A stretch of DNA of 64,000 bases from Collimonas sp. OK412 (GCF_900112135.1 NZ_FOLC01000022.1:1-64000), one strand, 5' to 3'. Shown: positions 34,897 to 43,918, numbered from the stretch's first letter. Notes: generated by a model not told the origin, from the sequence alone. Numbers and translations are program-made.

Positions 34897-34991
34897 AATC
34901 TTTTGTATCCCTATTGTTATGCTTTGGATATACCACGGCGTCCGGCCTGCTTCCTGCCACCGGACTCTCGTTCAATCTACTTTTGACTAAC

Positions 34992-36419
34992 ATGACCGAT
35001 ACTTCTCACGCCGCCTTCCACGACGATTTACGCATACTCCACAACCTGACTTTCGACGAGATCGCCGTCGGCGACAGCGCCAGCATGGAACGCAAGCTGA
35101 GCACCGAAGATATCCAGCTGTTCGCCGTCATGTCCGGCGACGTCAATCCCCAGCACCTCGATCCGGCATTCGCCGCAGCCAGCCGTTTCCATGGCGTCAT
35201 CGCCCATGGCATGTGGGGCGCATCGCTGATTTCAGCAGTGCTTGGCACCCGCCTGCCCGGGCCGGGTACGGTGTATCTGGCGCAGACTTTGCGGTTCCTG
35301 CATCCGGTACGGGTGGGCGATACCCTGACCATCAATGTCGTTGTGACCGCGCGCGACCCCGAGAAAAAGCAGCTTAGCCTCAGCTGTTCATGTATCAACC
35401 AGGACGGCAAGATAACGATCGAAGGCGATGCCGAAGTGATTGCGCCCGCCGAAAAGATCGCGTACACCAGGATGACCTTGCCGGAAGTCCGGATCAGCTC
35501 CGGCGACAACGTGCAGCGCTTGCTGGACCATGTGAAGTCCTTGAGCCCGATCCGTGTCGCGGTGGCCCATCCCTGCGACGAACCGAGCCTGTCGGCTGCG
35601 CTGGATGCGCACCGGGCCGGCCTGATCGTACCGCTGCTGGTGGCGCCGCGAGCCAAGCTCGAAGCAGTCGCCAGCGCCGCCGGGCTGGACCTGGCGGACA
35701 TCTTCATTGAAGATGTCCCGCATAGCCATGCGGCTGCCGCGCGCGCTGCGGAAATGGCCGGCAAGGGCGAAGTCGAAGCAATCATGAAAGGCAGCCTGCA
35801 TACCGACGAACTGATGGAAGCCATCGTGGCCGCGGCTGCTGGACTGCGCACCAAACGCCGCATCAGCCATTGCTACCTGATGCAAACCGCCGCCTATCCG
35901 CGCCCTTTCATCATCACCGACGCCGCCATCAACATTGCCCCGACCCTGGATGACAAGGCAGATATCGTGCGCAACGCCATCGACCTGGCGCATGTGATCG
36001 GCGTCGCTTGTCCGCGGGTAGCGATCCTGGCGGCGGTGGAAACCGTCAATCCGCGCATGCCGGCGACGCTGGATGCGGCAATACTGTGCAAGATGGCAGA
36101 ACGCGGCCAGATTTCCGGCGCCCTGCTGGACGGTCCCCTGGCTTTCGATAACGCCGTCTCCGTTGCCGCCGCCAGCATCAAGGGCATTGTCTCGGAAGTC
36201 GCCGGCCGTGCCGACATCCTGGTGGTGCCGGACCTGGAAAGCGGCAACATGCTGGCCAAGCAGCTGGAGTACCTGGGCGACGCCGCCAGCGCCGGCATCG
36301 TGCTTGGCGCCAAGGTGCCGGTCATCCTGACCAGCCGCGCCGATTCGCGTGAAACCCGCATCGCGTCTTGCGCCATCGCCTTGATGCTGGCCCACCATTA
36401 CCGCAGCCATCCGCAATGA
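34992..36419 (+). CDS. MaoC-domain / phosphate acetyl-butyryltransferase fusion
   Basis: 475 residues in two parts. Residues about 15-150 are a MaoC-like hot-dog domain (FAVMSGDVNPQHLDPAFA, FHGVIAHGMWGASLIS), the (R)-specific enoyl-CoA hydratase signature. Residues about 175-475 are a phosphate acyltransferase (EAIMKGSLHTDELM, LDGPLAFDNAVS, VPDLESGNMLAKQLEY). The fusion would hydrate enoyl-CoA and turn acyl-CoA into acyl-phosphate; with AckA next door this gives ATP from acyl-CoA. (R)-3-hydroxyacyl-CoA from the MaoC domain could also feed PHA synthesis. Stop overlaps ackA start (ATGA). Confidence 0.9.
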   Translation: MTDTSHAAFHDDLRILHNLTFDEIAVGDSASMERKLSTEDIQLFAVMSGDVNPQHLDPAFAAASRFHGVIAHGMWGASLISAVLGTRLPGPGTVYLAQTLRFLHPVRVGDTLTINVVVTARDPEKKQLSLSCSCINQDGKITIEGDAEVIAPAEKIAYTRMTLPEVRISSGDNVQRLLDHVKSLSPIRVAVAHPCDEPSLSAALDAHRAGLIVPLLVAPRAKLEAVASAAGLDLADIFIEDVPHSHAAAARAAEMAGKGEVEAIMKGSLHTDELMEAIVAAAAGLRTKRRISHCYLMQTAAYPRPFIITDAAINIAPTLDDKADIVRNAIDLAHVIGVACPRVAILAAVETVNPRMPATLDAAILCKMAERGQISGALLDGPLAFDNAVSVAAASIKGIVSEVAGRADILVVPDLESGNMLAKQLEYLGDAASAGIVLGAKVPVILTSRADSRETRIASCAIALMLAHHYRSHPQ

Positions 36420-37639
36420 ACGCGGCCGCAACCCTGCCGTCCAACAGCGCCGGATTCATCCTGGTGCTCAATTGCGGTTCGTCCAGCATCAAATTTGCCC
36501 TGTTCGACGCCGCGCCCGCCGTGCTGCCGCGGCAGGCCGAATGGAAGGGCAAAGTCGAAGGCATAGGCGGCGCCAAGCCAAGCCATGTCGAATCCGGCGT
36601 CGCATCCGCGCCGTTGGCGCTGGATGCGGCGCAGCCCTACCACAGCGCCCTGATGCATATACGCGAACGGGTGGCCGTTCACCTGGGCGCGCGCCGCTTA
36701 TGCGCGGTGGCGCACCGCGTAGTCCATGGCGGCAGCAAATATTCCGCGCCGACCAGGATCGATTCGGAAGTGCTGGCGGACTTGAAGAACTACATTCCGC
36801 TGGCGCCCTTGCATCAGCCGTTTGCACTGGAAGCCATCGAGGTATTGCTGGCCAGCCAGCCCGGACTGCTGCAGGTGGCCTGTTTCGACACCGCATTCCA
36901 CCACACCCTGCCCCAGGTCGAGCAGATGCTGCCGCTGCCCTATACGCTATGGGAGCGCGGCTTGCGCCGCTACGGTTTTCATGGCCTGTCCTATGAATAT
37001 ATGTCGGTGGCGCTGGAAGAACGGTTTGGCGCCGCATCCCACGGCCGCGTAATTGCCGCCCACCTGGGCAGCGGCGCCAGCCTGTGTGCGATGAAAGCAT
37101 TGCGCAGCGTCGGCACCACCATGGGATTTTCAGCGCTGGACGGATTGATGATGGGCACCCGCTGTGGCGCGCTCGATCCGGGAGCCGTGCTCTACCTGAT
37201 GGAAATCGAGAAGTTGAGCCTGGAACAGGTAGCCAACCTGCTTTATCACGAATCCGGCTTGCTCGGCGTCTCGGGCGTATCACCGGATCCCCCTGCATTG
37301 TTTGCCCAAGAGCGGCGGCAGGATGCCGTCGGCGACCAGGTGCGCGCCGCACTGGACTTGTACGTGCGACGCATCGTCCGAGAGATCGGCGCACTGGCGG
37401 CCGTGCTGGGCGGTCTCGACCTGCTGGCATTTACCGCCGGCATCGGCGAACACAGCGCGGAGATCCGCAGCCGCGTTTGCCGAGACCTGGCGTTCCTCGG
37501 CGTACGCCTTGACCAGGATGCCAATCAATGCAACTCGCCATTGATCTCTTCTGCCGACAGCCAGGTCGCGGTGGCTGTGGAGCCCACCAATGAAGAATGG
37601 ATCGCAGCCCGGCACGCACTGGCGATCCTCCGTTCCTAG
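36416..37639 (+). CDS. ackA: Acetate kinase family enzyme
   Basis: 407 residues with acetate kinase signatures: VLNCGSSSIKFALFD at the N-terminus, YGFHGLSYEYMS, AHLGSGASLCAM, MGTRCGALDPG and FTAGIGEHSAEIRSR. It transfers phosphate between acyl-phosphate and ADP, making ATP by substrate-level phosphorylation. The ATG overlaps the stop of the phosphotransacylase fusion, so both are co-translated. Its stop TAG shares a CTAG palindrome with the stop of the convergent acyl-CoA synthetase. Confidence 0.93.
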   Translation: MNAAATLPSNSAGFILVLNCGSSSIKFALFDAAPAVLPRQAEWKGKVEGIGGAKPSHVESGVASAPLALDAAQPYHSALMHIRERVAVHLGARRLCAVAHRVVHGGSKYSAPTRIDSEVLADLKNYIPLAPLHQPFALEAIEVLLASQPGLLQVACFDTAFHHTLPQVEQMLPLPYTLWERGLRRYGFHGLSYEYMSVALEERFGAASHGRVIAAHLGSGASLCAMKALRSVGTTMGFSALDGLMMGTRCGALDPGAVLYLMEIEKLSLEQVANLLYHESGLLGVSGVSPDPPALFAQERRQDAVGDQVRAALDLYVRRIVREIGALAAVLGGLDLLAFTAGIGEHSAEIRSRVCRDLAFLGVRLDQDANQCNSPLISSADSQVAVAVEPTNEEWIAARHALAILRS

Positions 37640-39519
37640 CTGACGATGGTGTCCACCACATCGTCCAATGCCTGGACCGGCGTGCGCGGCGCGTAGATAT
37701 TATCGATGTCGGCATGAAAATGCGCCAGCAATGCATTGCGCTTGAGTTTCAATGTCGGCGTCATCAAGCCGTTTTGCAGCGACCATGGCTGCGCCGCAAT
37801 GCGAACCACGCGCGGCACCGCGTAGGCTGGAAACCGCATGCTGGCCTGCTGCACTCTACGCAGGACGGCATCCCGCAGCAGCGGCGAGTCGACGGTAGCG
37901 CTTGCGCTTGCATCCAGCTGCAGCTGATGCGACAGTGCGGCCAATCCGGCCTGGTTCAAGACCACAAAAGCTGCGATGAACGGGCGGTTGTCGCCCAGTA
38001 CGAAAGCCTGTTCAAACAATGGGTCAGCCGTGATCGCCAGCTCCAGGTCCGCCGGTGAAACTTTCTCGCCGGTGGAGGTGACGATGATCTCCTTGATCCT
38101 GCCGATGATGCGGATGCGCCCACCCTCCATCGCCGCCTGGTCTCCGGTACGCAGCCAGCCATCCGCAGTCATTGCCTTGGCGCTTTCTTCGGGGCGTTTC
38201 CAATAACCGGCCATGACGCTGCCGCCGCGCACCTGCAACTCCTGGTTATCGCCGATACGCACCGCGACACCTGCCAGCGGCTTGCCGACAGTGGCAGGCC
38301 AGTTGTCGGTTGGCGTATTGCAGGCAACCACCGGCGAGGTCTCGGTCATGCCGTAACCCTGCACCAAGGGCAAGCCCAGTCCAAGAAAACATTCCGCCAC
38401 CGCTTGCGGCAAGGGCGCGCCGCCGCACACGGCGATACGCAGGCGGCCGCCGAACTGGGCCAACACCTTGCGCGCCACTAGCCGCCGCAAGACTGGAAAC
38501 AACAGCGCATCCAGCCAGCGCGGGGACCCGCCGGCGCTCGGCAGGTGCTGGCTGCGGCAAAACCGCCGCCAGCCGACTGTTTGCGCCAGTGCGAACAATC
38601 CTTGCGCCATGCGGCTGGAACCGGCCAGCGTCTCCAGCAATTTGACGTGCGACCGTTCGTAGATGCGCGGCACCGAGACCAGTACCGTCGGCCGGACGAT
38701 TTTCAGGTCTTGCGGAATCTGGGCAATGGACCTGACGTAAGCGACACAGCTGCCGGCGGCAACCGGCAGGTAGTAACCGACAGTACGTTCAAAGGTATGC
38801 GACAGCGGCAAGAACGACAGGAACACATCCGATGCGCTCACCGTTACCCTGGCCATCATCGCCCGGATATTCGACAGGACATTATCGTGCGTCAACATGA
38901 CTCCCTTTGGCCTGCCCGTGGTTCCCGAGGTATAGACGATCGCCGCCAGCGCCTCGCCCGTCATCGCCGGTCGGCTGGCATTGCTGGGCAAGCTGCCGCC
39001 GGCCAGCCAGGCCGGCAAGGCGATCACCAGTCCCTGGGAATGCAGCGGCGAGTGATGGCCGGCGAAATTGCCGTCTTCCGTCACCAGCACCAGCTTTAAT
39101 AGCGGCATTGTTTCGCCGACCGCGGCGATAGCTTCCCATTGCGCACGGGTGGACACCACCAGCATGGCGGCGTCGCAATCCTTGACGATGTACGCGATGC
39201 TGGCCGGATTGTCGAGCGCATGCATAGGCACGGGAACCAGTCCCAGCGCCAGGCTGGCCTGGTCGATGCAGACCGCGTCGATGCCGTTGGGAAGCAATAC
39301 CGCAATCCGTGCGCCAACCGGGAAACGCAAGGCGGCCAGCGCGCTGCGCCAAGTCCTGACGCGTTCGCCGATCTGCCCCCAGCTATGGGAGCGCCAATGT
39401 CCCGTCTCGGGATTGAAGTGACGATATGCTTCGTTTTCGGGCGTCTGCCTGACCCGCCAGTCAAACAGATCCGCCAGCGTTGCAATGTTCTCCAGATATG
39501 TGTCCTTGGCGCTCTTCAT
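37636..39519 (-). CDS. Long-chain acyl-CoA synthetase (AMP-forming)
   Basis: 627 residues of the ANL superfamily, FadD/FAA-type. P-loop-like YTSGTTGRPKGVMLTHDN, YGMTETSPVVA and GWLRTGDQA motifs, and the catalytic Lys region KEIIVTSTGEKVSPADLE are all present. It activates fatty acids to acyl-CoA. GGGGA 6 nt upstream supports ATG at 39519; an in-frame TTG at 39531 is less likely. It shares the FNR box at 39586-39599 with the divergent PHA synthase gene. No membrane segment is evident. Possibly feeds acyl-CoA to PHA synthesis or to the MaoC-phosphotransacylase route. Confidence 0.9.
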   Translation of the reverse strand: MKSAKDTYLENIATLADLFDWRVRQTPENEAYRHFNPETGHWRSHSWGQIGERVRTWRSALAALRFPVGARIAVLLPNGIDAVCIDQASLALGLVPVPMHALDNPASIAYIVKDCDAAMLVVSTRAQWEAIAAVGETMPLLKLVLVTEDGNFAGHHSPLHSQGLVIALPAWLAGGSLPSNASRPAMTGEALAAIVYTSGTTGRPKGVMLTHDNVLSNIRAMMARVTVSASDVFLSFLPLSHTFERTVGYYLPVAAGSCVAYVRSIAQIPQDLKIVRPTVLVSVPRIYERSHVKLLETLAGSSRMAQGLFALAQTVGWRRFCRSQHLPSAGGSPRWLDALLFPVLRRLVARKVLAQFGGRLRIAVCGGAPLPQAVAECFLGLGLPLVQGYGMTETSPVVACNTPTDNWPATVGKPLAGVAVRIGDNQELQVRGGSVMAGYWKRPEESAKAMTADGWLRTGDQAAMEGGRIRIIGRIKEIIVTSTGEKVSPADLELAITADPLFEQAFVLGDNRPFIAAFVVLNQAGLAALSHQLQLDASASATVDSPLLRDAVLRRVQQASMRFPAYAVPRVVRIAAQPWSLQNGLMTPTLKLKRNALLAHFHADIDNIYAPRTPVQALDDVVDTIVS

Positions 39520-39585
39520 TTCATTCCCCAATCCGTTTTACCCGACGTATGTAAGCCACTCTAGTAGCAACCCTTTCCGCCTGAA

Positions 39586-39599
39586 TTGATCTGGATCAA
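39586..39599. promoter_or_regulatory. Shared FNR/Anr box between acyl-CoA synthetase and phaC
   Basis: Perfect TTGAT-CTGG-ATCAA. TATGCT (39621-39626) lies 31 bp away on the plus strand; TAGAGT lies about 32 bp away on the minus strand. Predicted leaders are about 21 nt (phaC) and 32 nt (synthetase), so one site could serve both directions. Confidence 0.85.
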
Positions 39600-39654
39600 A
39601 TTCTTCCGCCTGGCCGTGGTTATGCTGGGCACCATCCGTATGAGGAAGCGCGCC

Positions 39655-41439
39655 ATGAATCGAAAAAAACAGTCCGCCGGAACAGAACGCCTGGCCAGCG
39701 CATGGTTAGGCGCAGTGTCCAGGCAATCCGATGCGCCGCGCGGCCAGGCTGTCCAGCAAGACATGATCGCCAGCGCCGCCCTGGCCAAATTTACCGGCGG
39801 CCTCTCTCCTGCGGCATTGGGCAACGCCTACTTCGACTGGCTGGCGCATTTCCAGCTGGCGCCGGCGGAACAAGCCGGGTTGCTGCAAAAGGCGTGCGAA
39901 AACCTGTGGCGATGGTCGCGGTATGCTGCCGCGGCCTCCATCCCGGGCTCTACCGGCATTGCGCATTGCATTGAACCGCTGCCGCAGGACCGGCGTTTCT
40001 CCGACCCGGCCTGGGAGCGCTGGCCCTTCAACCTTATCGCGCAGGGTTTTCTGCTCAACCAGCAATGGTGGCATCGCGCAACCACGGGGATTCCCGGCGT
40101 TTCCCGGCATCACGAGGATGTCGTGACATTCACGGCGCGGCAAGTCCTGGACATGCTGGCGCCATCGAATTTCATTTCCACCAATCCGGTGGTCCAGCAA
40201 GATGCGCTGCATAGCAACGGCCTCAGCCTGGTGCATGGAGCCCGGCTGGCCATGGCTGACCTGACGCAAGCTGCGGCAGGACATGCGCCGGACGAGGCAT
40301 TCAAGGTCGGTGAAAACATGGCCGTGACGCCGGGAAAAGTCGTCTTCCGCAACCACCTGATCGAGTTGATCCAATACACGCCAAGCACCGCGCGGGTGCA
40401 CGCTGTCCCGCTCCTGTTCGTCCCGGCATGGATCATGAAATACTACATCCTCGACCTGTCGCCGCAGGATTCCCTGGTCAAGTACCTGGTCGACAAGGGC
40501 TATACCGTGTTCATGATCTCCTGGAAAAATCCGCTCACCGAAGACCGTGAACTGTCGATGGAGGATTACCGCAAGCTGGGAGTGATGGCAACGATCGATG
40601 CGGTTACAGGCATCACCGGCTCGGCGCAAGTCAATGGCGTCGGTTATTGCCTGGGCGGCACCTTGCTGGCGATTGCCGCGGCAAGCATGGCGCGCGACGG
40701 CGACCGGCGCCTGGCCAGCATGAGCCTGTTCGCCGCGCAGACCGATTTCACAGAGCCGGGCGAATTGTCGCTGTTCATCGATGAAAGCCAGATCGGCTTC
40801 CTTGAGGCTGTCATGTGGGAACGCGGCTACCTGGACGGCAAGCAAATGGCGGGCGCGTTCCAGCTGCTGCGCTCGAACGACCTGGTCTGGTCGCGCCGCC
40901 TGAACCAGTATTTGCGCGGCATCGCCGAAAACAAGAACGACCTGATGGCGTGGAATGCAGACGCCACCCGCATGCCTTACCGCATGCACAGCGAATACCT
41001 GCGCCGGCTGTTCTTGCATAACGACCTGGCCGAAGGCCGTTATCTCACCGACGGCAGGCCGATTGCGCTGGCCGACCTGCATATCCCTCTGTTTGCGGTA
41101 GGCACGCTCACCGATCACGTGGCGCCGTGGCGATCGGTATTCAAGATACACCTGCTGACCGATGCCGAAGTGACATTTTTGCTGACTTCAGGCGGCCATA
41201 ACGCCGGCGTGGTTTCGCCGCCCGGCCACCCGCATCGCAGCTACCAGGTCGCTATCCGCGCCAAGGACGGCCCCTTTGTCGATGCCGACGCCTGGCAACG
41301 CGATGCCGCACAGCAAGATGGCTCGTGGTGGCCGGCCTGGGAAGCCTGGCTGGCCGCCCGTTCCGGCAAGCAAGCCAGGCCGCCGGCCATGCTCACGAAC
41401 CTGGGGAAAGCTCCCGGACTGTATGTATTGCAGCCCTGA
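39655..41439 (+). CDS. phaC: Poly(3-hydroxyalkanoate) synthase, class I PhaC
   Basis: 594 residues. The lipase-like box is GVGYCLGGTLLAIAAA, with Cys as nucleophile, the hallmark of PHA synthases; the catalytic Asp (VGTLTDHVAPW) and His (TSGGHNAGVVSPP) follow. The PhaC N-terminal domain (AYFDWLAHFQLAPAEQAGLL) and FFVP-like VPAWIMKYYILDL blocks are present. It polymerises 3-hydroxyacyl-CoA into storage polyester on granules. No phaA/phaB genes adjoin, so it is likely a second, oxygen-controlled synthase. Start at 39655 has GAGGA and lies 21 nt downstream of the predicted transcript start. Confidence 0.93.
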   Translation: MNRKKQSAGTERLASAWLGAVSRQSDAPRGQAVQQDMIASAALAKFTGGLSPAALGNAYFDWLAHFQLAPAEQAGLLQKACENLWRWSRYAAAASIPGSTGIAHCIEPLPQDRRFSDPAWERWPFNLIAQGFLLNQQWWHRATTGIPGVSRHHEDVVTFTARQVLDMLAPSNFISTNPVVQQDALHSNGLSLVHGARLAMADLTQAAAGHAPDEAFKVGENMAVTPGKVVFRNHLIELIQYTPSTARVHAVPLLFVPAWIMKYYILDLSPQDSLVKYLVDKGYTVFMISWKNPLTEDRELSMEDYRKLGVMATIDAVTGITGSAQVNGVGYCLGGTLLAIAAASMARDGDRRLASMSLFAAQTDFTEPGELSLFIDESQIGFLEAVMWERGYLDGKQMAGAFQLLRSNDLVWSRRLNQYLRGIAENKNDLMAWNADATRMPYRMHSEYLRRLFLHNDLAEGRYLTDGRPIALADLHIPLFAVGTLTDHVAPWRSVFKIHLLTDAEVTFLLTSGGHNAGVVSPPGHPHRSYQVAIRAKDGPFVDADAWQRDAAQQDGSWWPAWEAWLAARSGKQARPPAMLTNLGKAPGLYVLQP

Positions 41440-41459
41440 AGCCGGAAACGATGCGGATT

Positions 41460-41473
41460 TTGATTTACATCAA
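41460..41473 (+). promoter_or_regulatory. FNR/Anr box for the DksA-like operon
   Basis: Perfect TTGAT-TTAC-ATCAA, 21 bp after the phaC stop. TAAGCT (41495-41500) is exactly 31 bp from the centre. Predicted leader of about 27 nt supports the DksA-like start at 41535. Confidence 0.88.
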
Positions 41474-41534
41474 TATCTCCTTCGCTCACCGAATTAAGCT
41501 CATAACCGATTCTTCATTTTCCGATGAGGCAGAA

Positions 41535-41909
41535 ATGATCTCTTCTCGTCTGACAGGGCAAGTCGAAAGCCAGCTGCAACGGCGCCGGAAATACATACTG
41601 GAAGCCATCCGTTCGCACGAGAATTCGACCGACCAGGCGCATTTCAAGCACAGCGGCAAGGACGATGCCATTGCCGCAGAATTGCTGACCGATGCCGAAA
41701 TCGCCTTGTTGCTGCACAAGCCCGCGGAAGCGGAAAAGATACAGGCCGCGCTACGGCGCATCAAGTCGCATACCTACGGTATCTGCATCGCGTGCGGCGC
41801 AACGATTGCGCCACAACGGCTGCGGATACATCCCACGGCAGAGCGTTGCCGGCATTGCCAGGTCGAGATGGAAAACAGCCAGCGCCAAGGTCCCGAGCCT
41901 GGCGCCTGA
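41535..41909 (+). CDS. DksA/TraR-family zinc-finger protein
   Basis: 124 residues: N-terminal helical region with a coiled coil and a C-terminal four-Cys zinc finger (GICIACGATI ... RCRHCQ), the DksA/TraR layout. DksA proteins enter the RNA polymerase secondary channel and, with ppGpp, alter promoter choice. The start at 41535 has GAGG 6 nt upstream. A stand-alone DksA-like factor under FNR control would let low oxygen change stringent-type transcription. It is followed by two stress genes at 24 and 19 nt. Confidence 0.85.
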   Translation: MISSRLTGQVESQLQRRRKYILEAIRSHENSTDQAHFKHSGKDDAIAAELLTDAEIALLLHKPAEAEKIQAALRRIKSHTYGICIACGATIAPQRLRIHPTAERCRHCQVEMENSQRQGPEPGA

Positions 41910-41933
41910 TGCATTTTTTTGCAAGGACGTCCC

Positions 41934-42317
41934 ATGTCATTCAATCACATCGTCGTATGGCTCGACCATGCAGAAGCCCATATCATCGCGTTCAGCCCAG
42001 ATGCGGCCGCACACGAAACCATCAAGATACATTCCAGGCATGTGAATCCATACGCCTCCGAAATGCATTCCAGGATACCGGATGCAGTAGAACAGGCGCC
42101 CTACTTTGACGCCATTGCCAATGCACTGCCGCAAACCCTTCAGATCCTGATCGTAGGGCCCGGCCTGGAAAAGATGGCCTTTATCAAGCATTTGCTAAGG
42201 CACAAGCACCAACTGGCGGAAAAAATCGTTGGCGTGGAAACCGTAGGCCATCCCGGCGACCCGCAATTGCTGGCGTTTGCGCGTAAATATTTTCTCAAGG
42301 CGGATTTCCTGCTTTGA
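41934..42317 (+). CDS. eRF1-like 'translational machinery' family protein
   Basis: 127 residues, soluble. HIVVWLDHAEAHIIAFSPDA at the start and ILIVGPGLEKMAFIKHLL with a C-terminal ETVGHPGDPQLLAFARKYF block match the small proteins annotated as translational machinery or eRF1-domain proteins in stress islands of betaproteobacteria. The biochemical role is not established; by fold it may act near ribosomes. AAGGA precedes the ATG at 41934. It sits between the DksA-like and universal stress genes in one operon. Confidence 0.65.
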   Translation: MSFNHIVVWLDHAEAHIIAFSPDAAAHETIKIHSRHVNPYASEMHSRIPDAVEQAPYFDAIANALPQTLQILIVGPGLEKMAFIKHLLRHKHQLAEKIVGVETVGHPGDPQLLAFARKYFLKADFLL

Positions 42318-42336
42318 TCGACCAGAGAGGCCTCAC

Positions 42337-43185
42337 ATGGACTACAAGACTATCCTCGTGCACGTGGACGAATCGCGGCGCGGCCAGGAGCAGATCAGGA
42401 TTGCCGCATTGCTTGCCCAAAAACACGGCGCGCATCTGATCGGCGCCGCGGCGACCGGCGTTGCGCCGCAGTTTCTCATGCCTGGAGTCATCGGCGAAAG
42501 CAACCTGGCGCTGCTCGAGCCGGCAATGAGCGAATTGCGCGAACAAGCGGCAAGCCGGCTGGCGGAATTTGAATCCGCAGCCTGGAAAATGGACGTCAAA
42601 TCATTCGAAAAACGCCTGGTCGAAGACGATGCAGGCGCCGGCCTGTGCCTGCAGGCACGCTACAGCGACCTGGTGGTGATCGGCCAGGTCAACCCCGCCG
42701 ACTATTCCGCTGTGCTGCGCGCCGATTTCCCCGAATATGTGCTGTTGAATTGCGGTCGGCCAGTGCTGATCGTGCCCTATGCCGGCCACTTTCCTGCATG
42801 CGGGAAAAGGGTGCTGGTGGCGTGGGATGCGAGCGTGGAAGCGACGCGCGCCGTCAGCGCATCAATCCCCCTGCTACAGCAGGCCGATCTGGTGCAGGTT
42901 GTGGTGCTTGGCAGGGGCAATCCATCCGGCGCCCATGGCGAGCAGCCGGGGGCCGACATCGCCCTTTACCTGGCGCGCCACGGCATCAAGGTCGAGGTCT
43001 CGGAACAGGCCATGCCGAAAGATATCGATACCGGCAACGCATTGCTGTCACATGCCGCAGATTTCGGCGCCGACCTGATCGTGATGGGGGGATACGGCCA
43101 TAAGCGCTTCCGCGAAATTATGCTGGGAGGCGTGACGCATACGATCCTGGAATCGATGACGGTGCCGGTCTTGATGGCGCACTGA
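42337..43185 (+). CDS. Tandem-domain universal stress protein
   Basis: 282 residues with two UspA-like domains. The first (MDYKTILVHVDESRRGQEQI) lacks an obvious nucleotide-binding Gly loop; the second ends in LIVMGGYGHKRFREIMLGGV, close to the ATP-binding signature. Two-domain Usp proteins of this kind are common in low-oxygen and starvation regulons. GAGAGG lies before the ATG at 42337. Last gene of the FNR-controlled DksA-like operon, followed by two hairpins. Confidence 0.88.
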   Translation: MDYKTILVHVDESRRGQEQIRIAALLAQKHGAHLIGAAATGVAPQFLMPGVIGESNLALLEPAMSELREQAASRLAEFESAAWKMDVKSFEKRLVEDDAGAGLCLQARYSDLVVIGQVNPADYSAVLRADFPEYVLLNCGRPVLIVPYAGHFPACGKRVLVAWDASVEATRAVSASIPLLQQADLVQVVVLGRGNPSGAHGEQPGADIALYLARHGIKVEVSEQAMPKDIDTGNALLSHAADFGADLIVMGGYGHKRFREIMLGGVTHTILESMTVPVLMAH

Positions 43186-43192
43186 AAGAAAA

Positions 43193-43259
43193 GCGTTCTG
43201 CCGCCGGACCCGGCATGGCAGAACGCGATTGAGATTGAAGGCGGATGCTGCCATCCGCC
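43193..43259. terminator. Two hairpins between convergent usp and BON genes
   Basis: GCGTTCTGCC/GGCAGAACGC (43193-43226) is a perfect 10-bp stem with an inner GCCG/CGGC stem. It is followed by GGCGGATG/CATCCGCC (43240-43259) and a T-rich CGTTCTTCCT. Both genes end here, so a two-way terminator is likely. Confidence 0.7.
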
Positions 43260-43267
43260 CGTTCTTC

Positions 43268-43918
43268 CTAGGCAATCACCATTTTATCGACCACGCGCAC
43301 AACGCCAGACGCCGCTGCGGCTGCCTGCAATGCGGCGTAGCGCTCCGACCATGAACGCACCGGCCCGGTAAGCGTCACCTGATCACCGTTGACGACGACG
43401 GTAAGACGCTGTGTTTCAATGTGAGCGCGCCGTTGCAAAGCAGCTTCGATCTTGACCTTGATGTCGCTCGGCAGCACGGCAGGCTTGACCGCGATCTGAT
43501 TGCTGACGCCGGTCACTCCCATCAGGTTGCGGACCGCCTTTCCTGCCGCCACGCGCTGGTAATCCCGCTCCAGCTCGCCGCTCAGCGTCACCCATCCGTC
43601 TTCCACCATGACTTTCACCGCACCTGGCGGAACCAGGACATTCCATTCCAGCGCAAACTCGGTGGCGCGCACAATTTCAGCGTCTGTCCGCTCGCTTGCC
43701 CCGGACAGCCGGACATCGAGTTCGACGGCGACGCCCTTGACGCCGGCAACCCGCAGCACCGCATGCTCGGCCGCATATTTCTCGGCATAGCTGCCCAGAT
43801 GCCCACCCAAAGTCACCACGCCATCCTTGACCTCGACGCCAATATCGGTGTCATTGATAGACGGATCCCATTCCAGCTCATCCATGACGTCCTGCCTTAA
43901 CTGTCGATCGCTTTTCAT
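43268..43918 (-). CDS. BON-domain protein with three repeats
   Basis: 216 residues made of three BON domains in a row (each with VxVxDGxVTLxG-type strand: GVEVKDGVVTLGG, KVMVEDGWVTLSG, TVVVNGDQVTLTG). There is no signal peptide, so it appears cytoplasmic, unlike OsmY. BON domains bind phospholipid membranes or sugars; cytoplasmic three-BON proteins are typical of stress islands with Usp proteins. The FNR box at 44076-44089 with TATGAT (44049-44054) at 31 bp supports low-oxygen control with a leader of about 120 nt. Confidence 0.88.
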   Translation of the reverse strand: MKSDRQLRQDVMDELEWDPSINDTDIGVEVKDGVVTLGGHLGSYAEKYAAEHAVLRVAGVKGVAVELDVRLSGASERTDAEIVRATEFALEWNVLVPPGAVKVMVEDGWVTLSGELERDYQRVAAGKAVRNLMGVTGVSNQIAVKPAVLPSDIKVKIEAALQRRAHIETQRLTVVVNGDQVTLTGPVRSWSERYAALQAAAAASGVVRVVDKMVIA

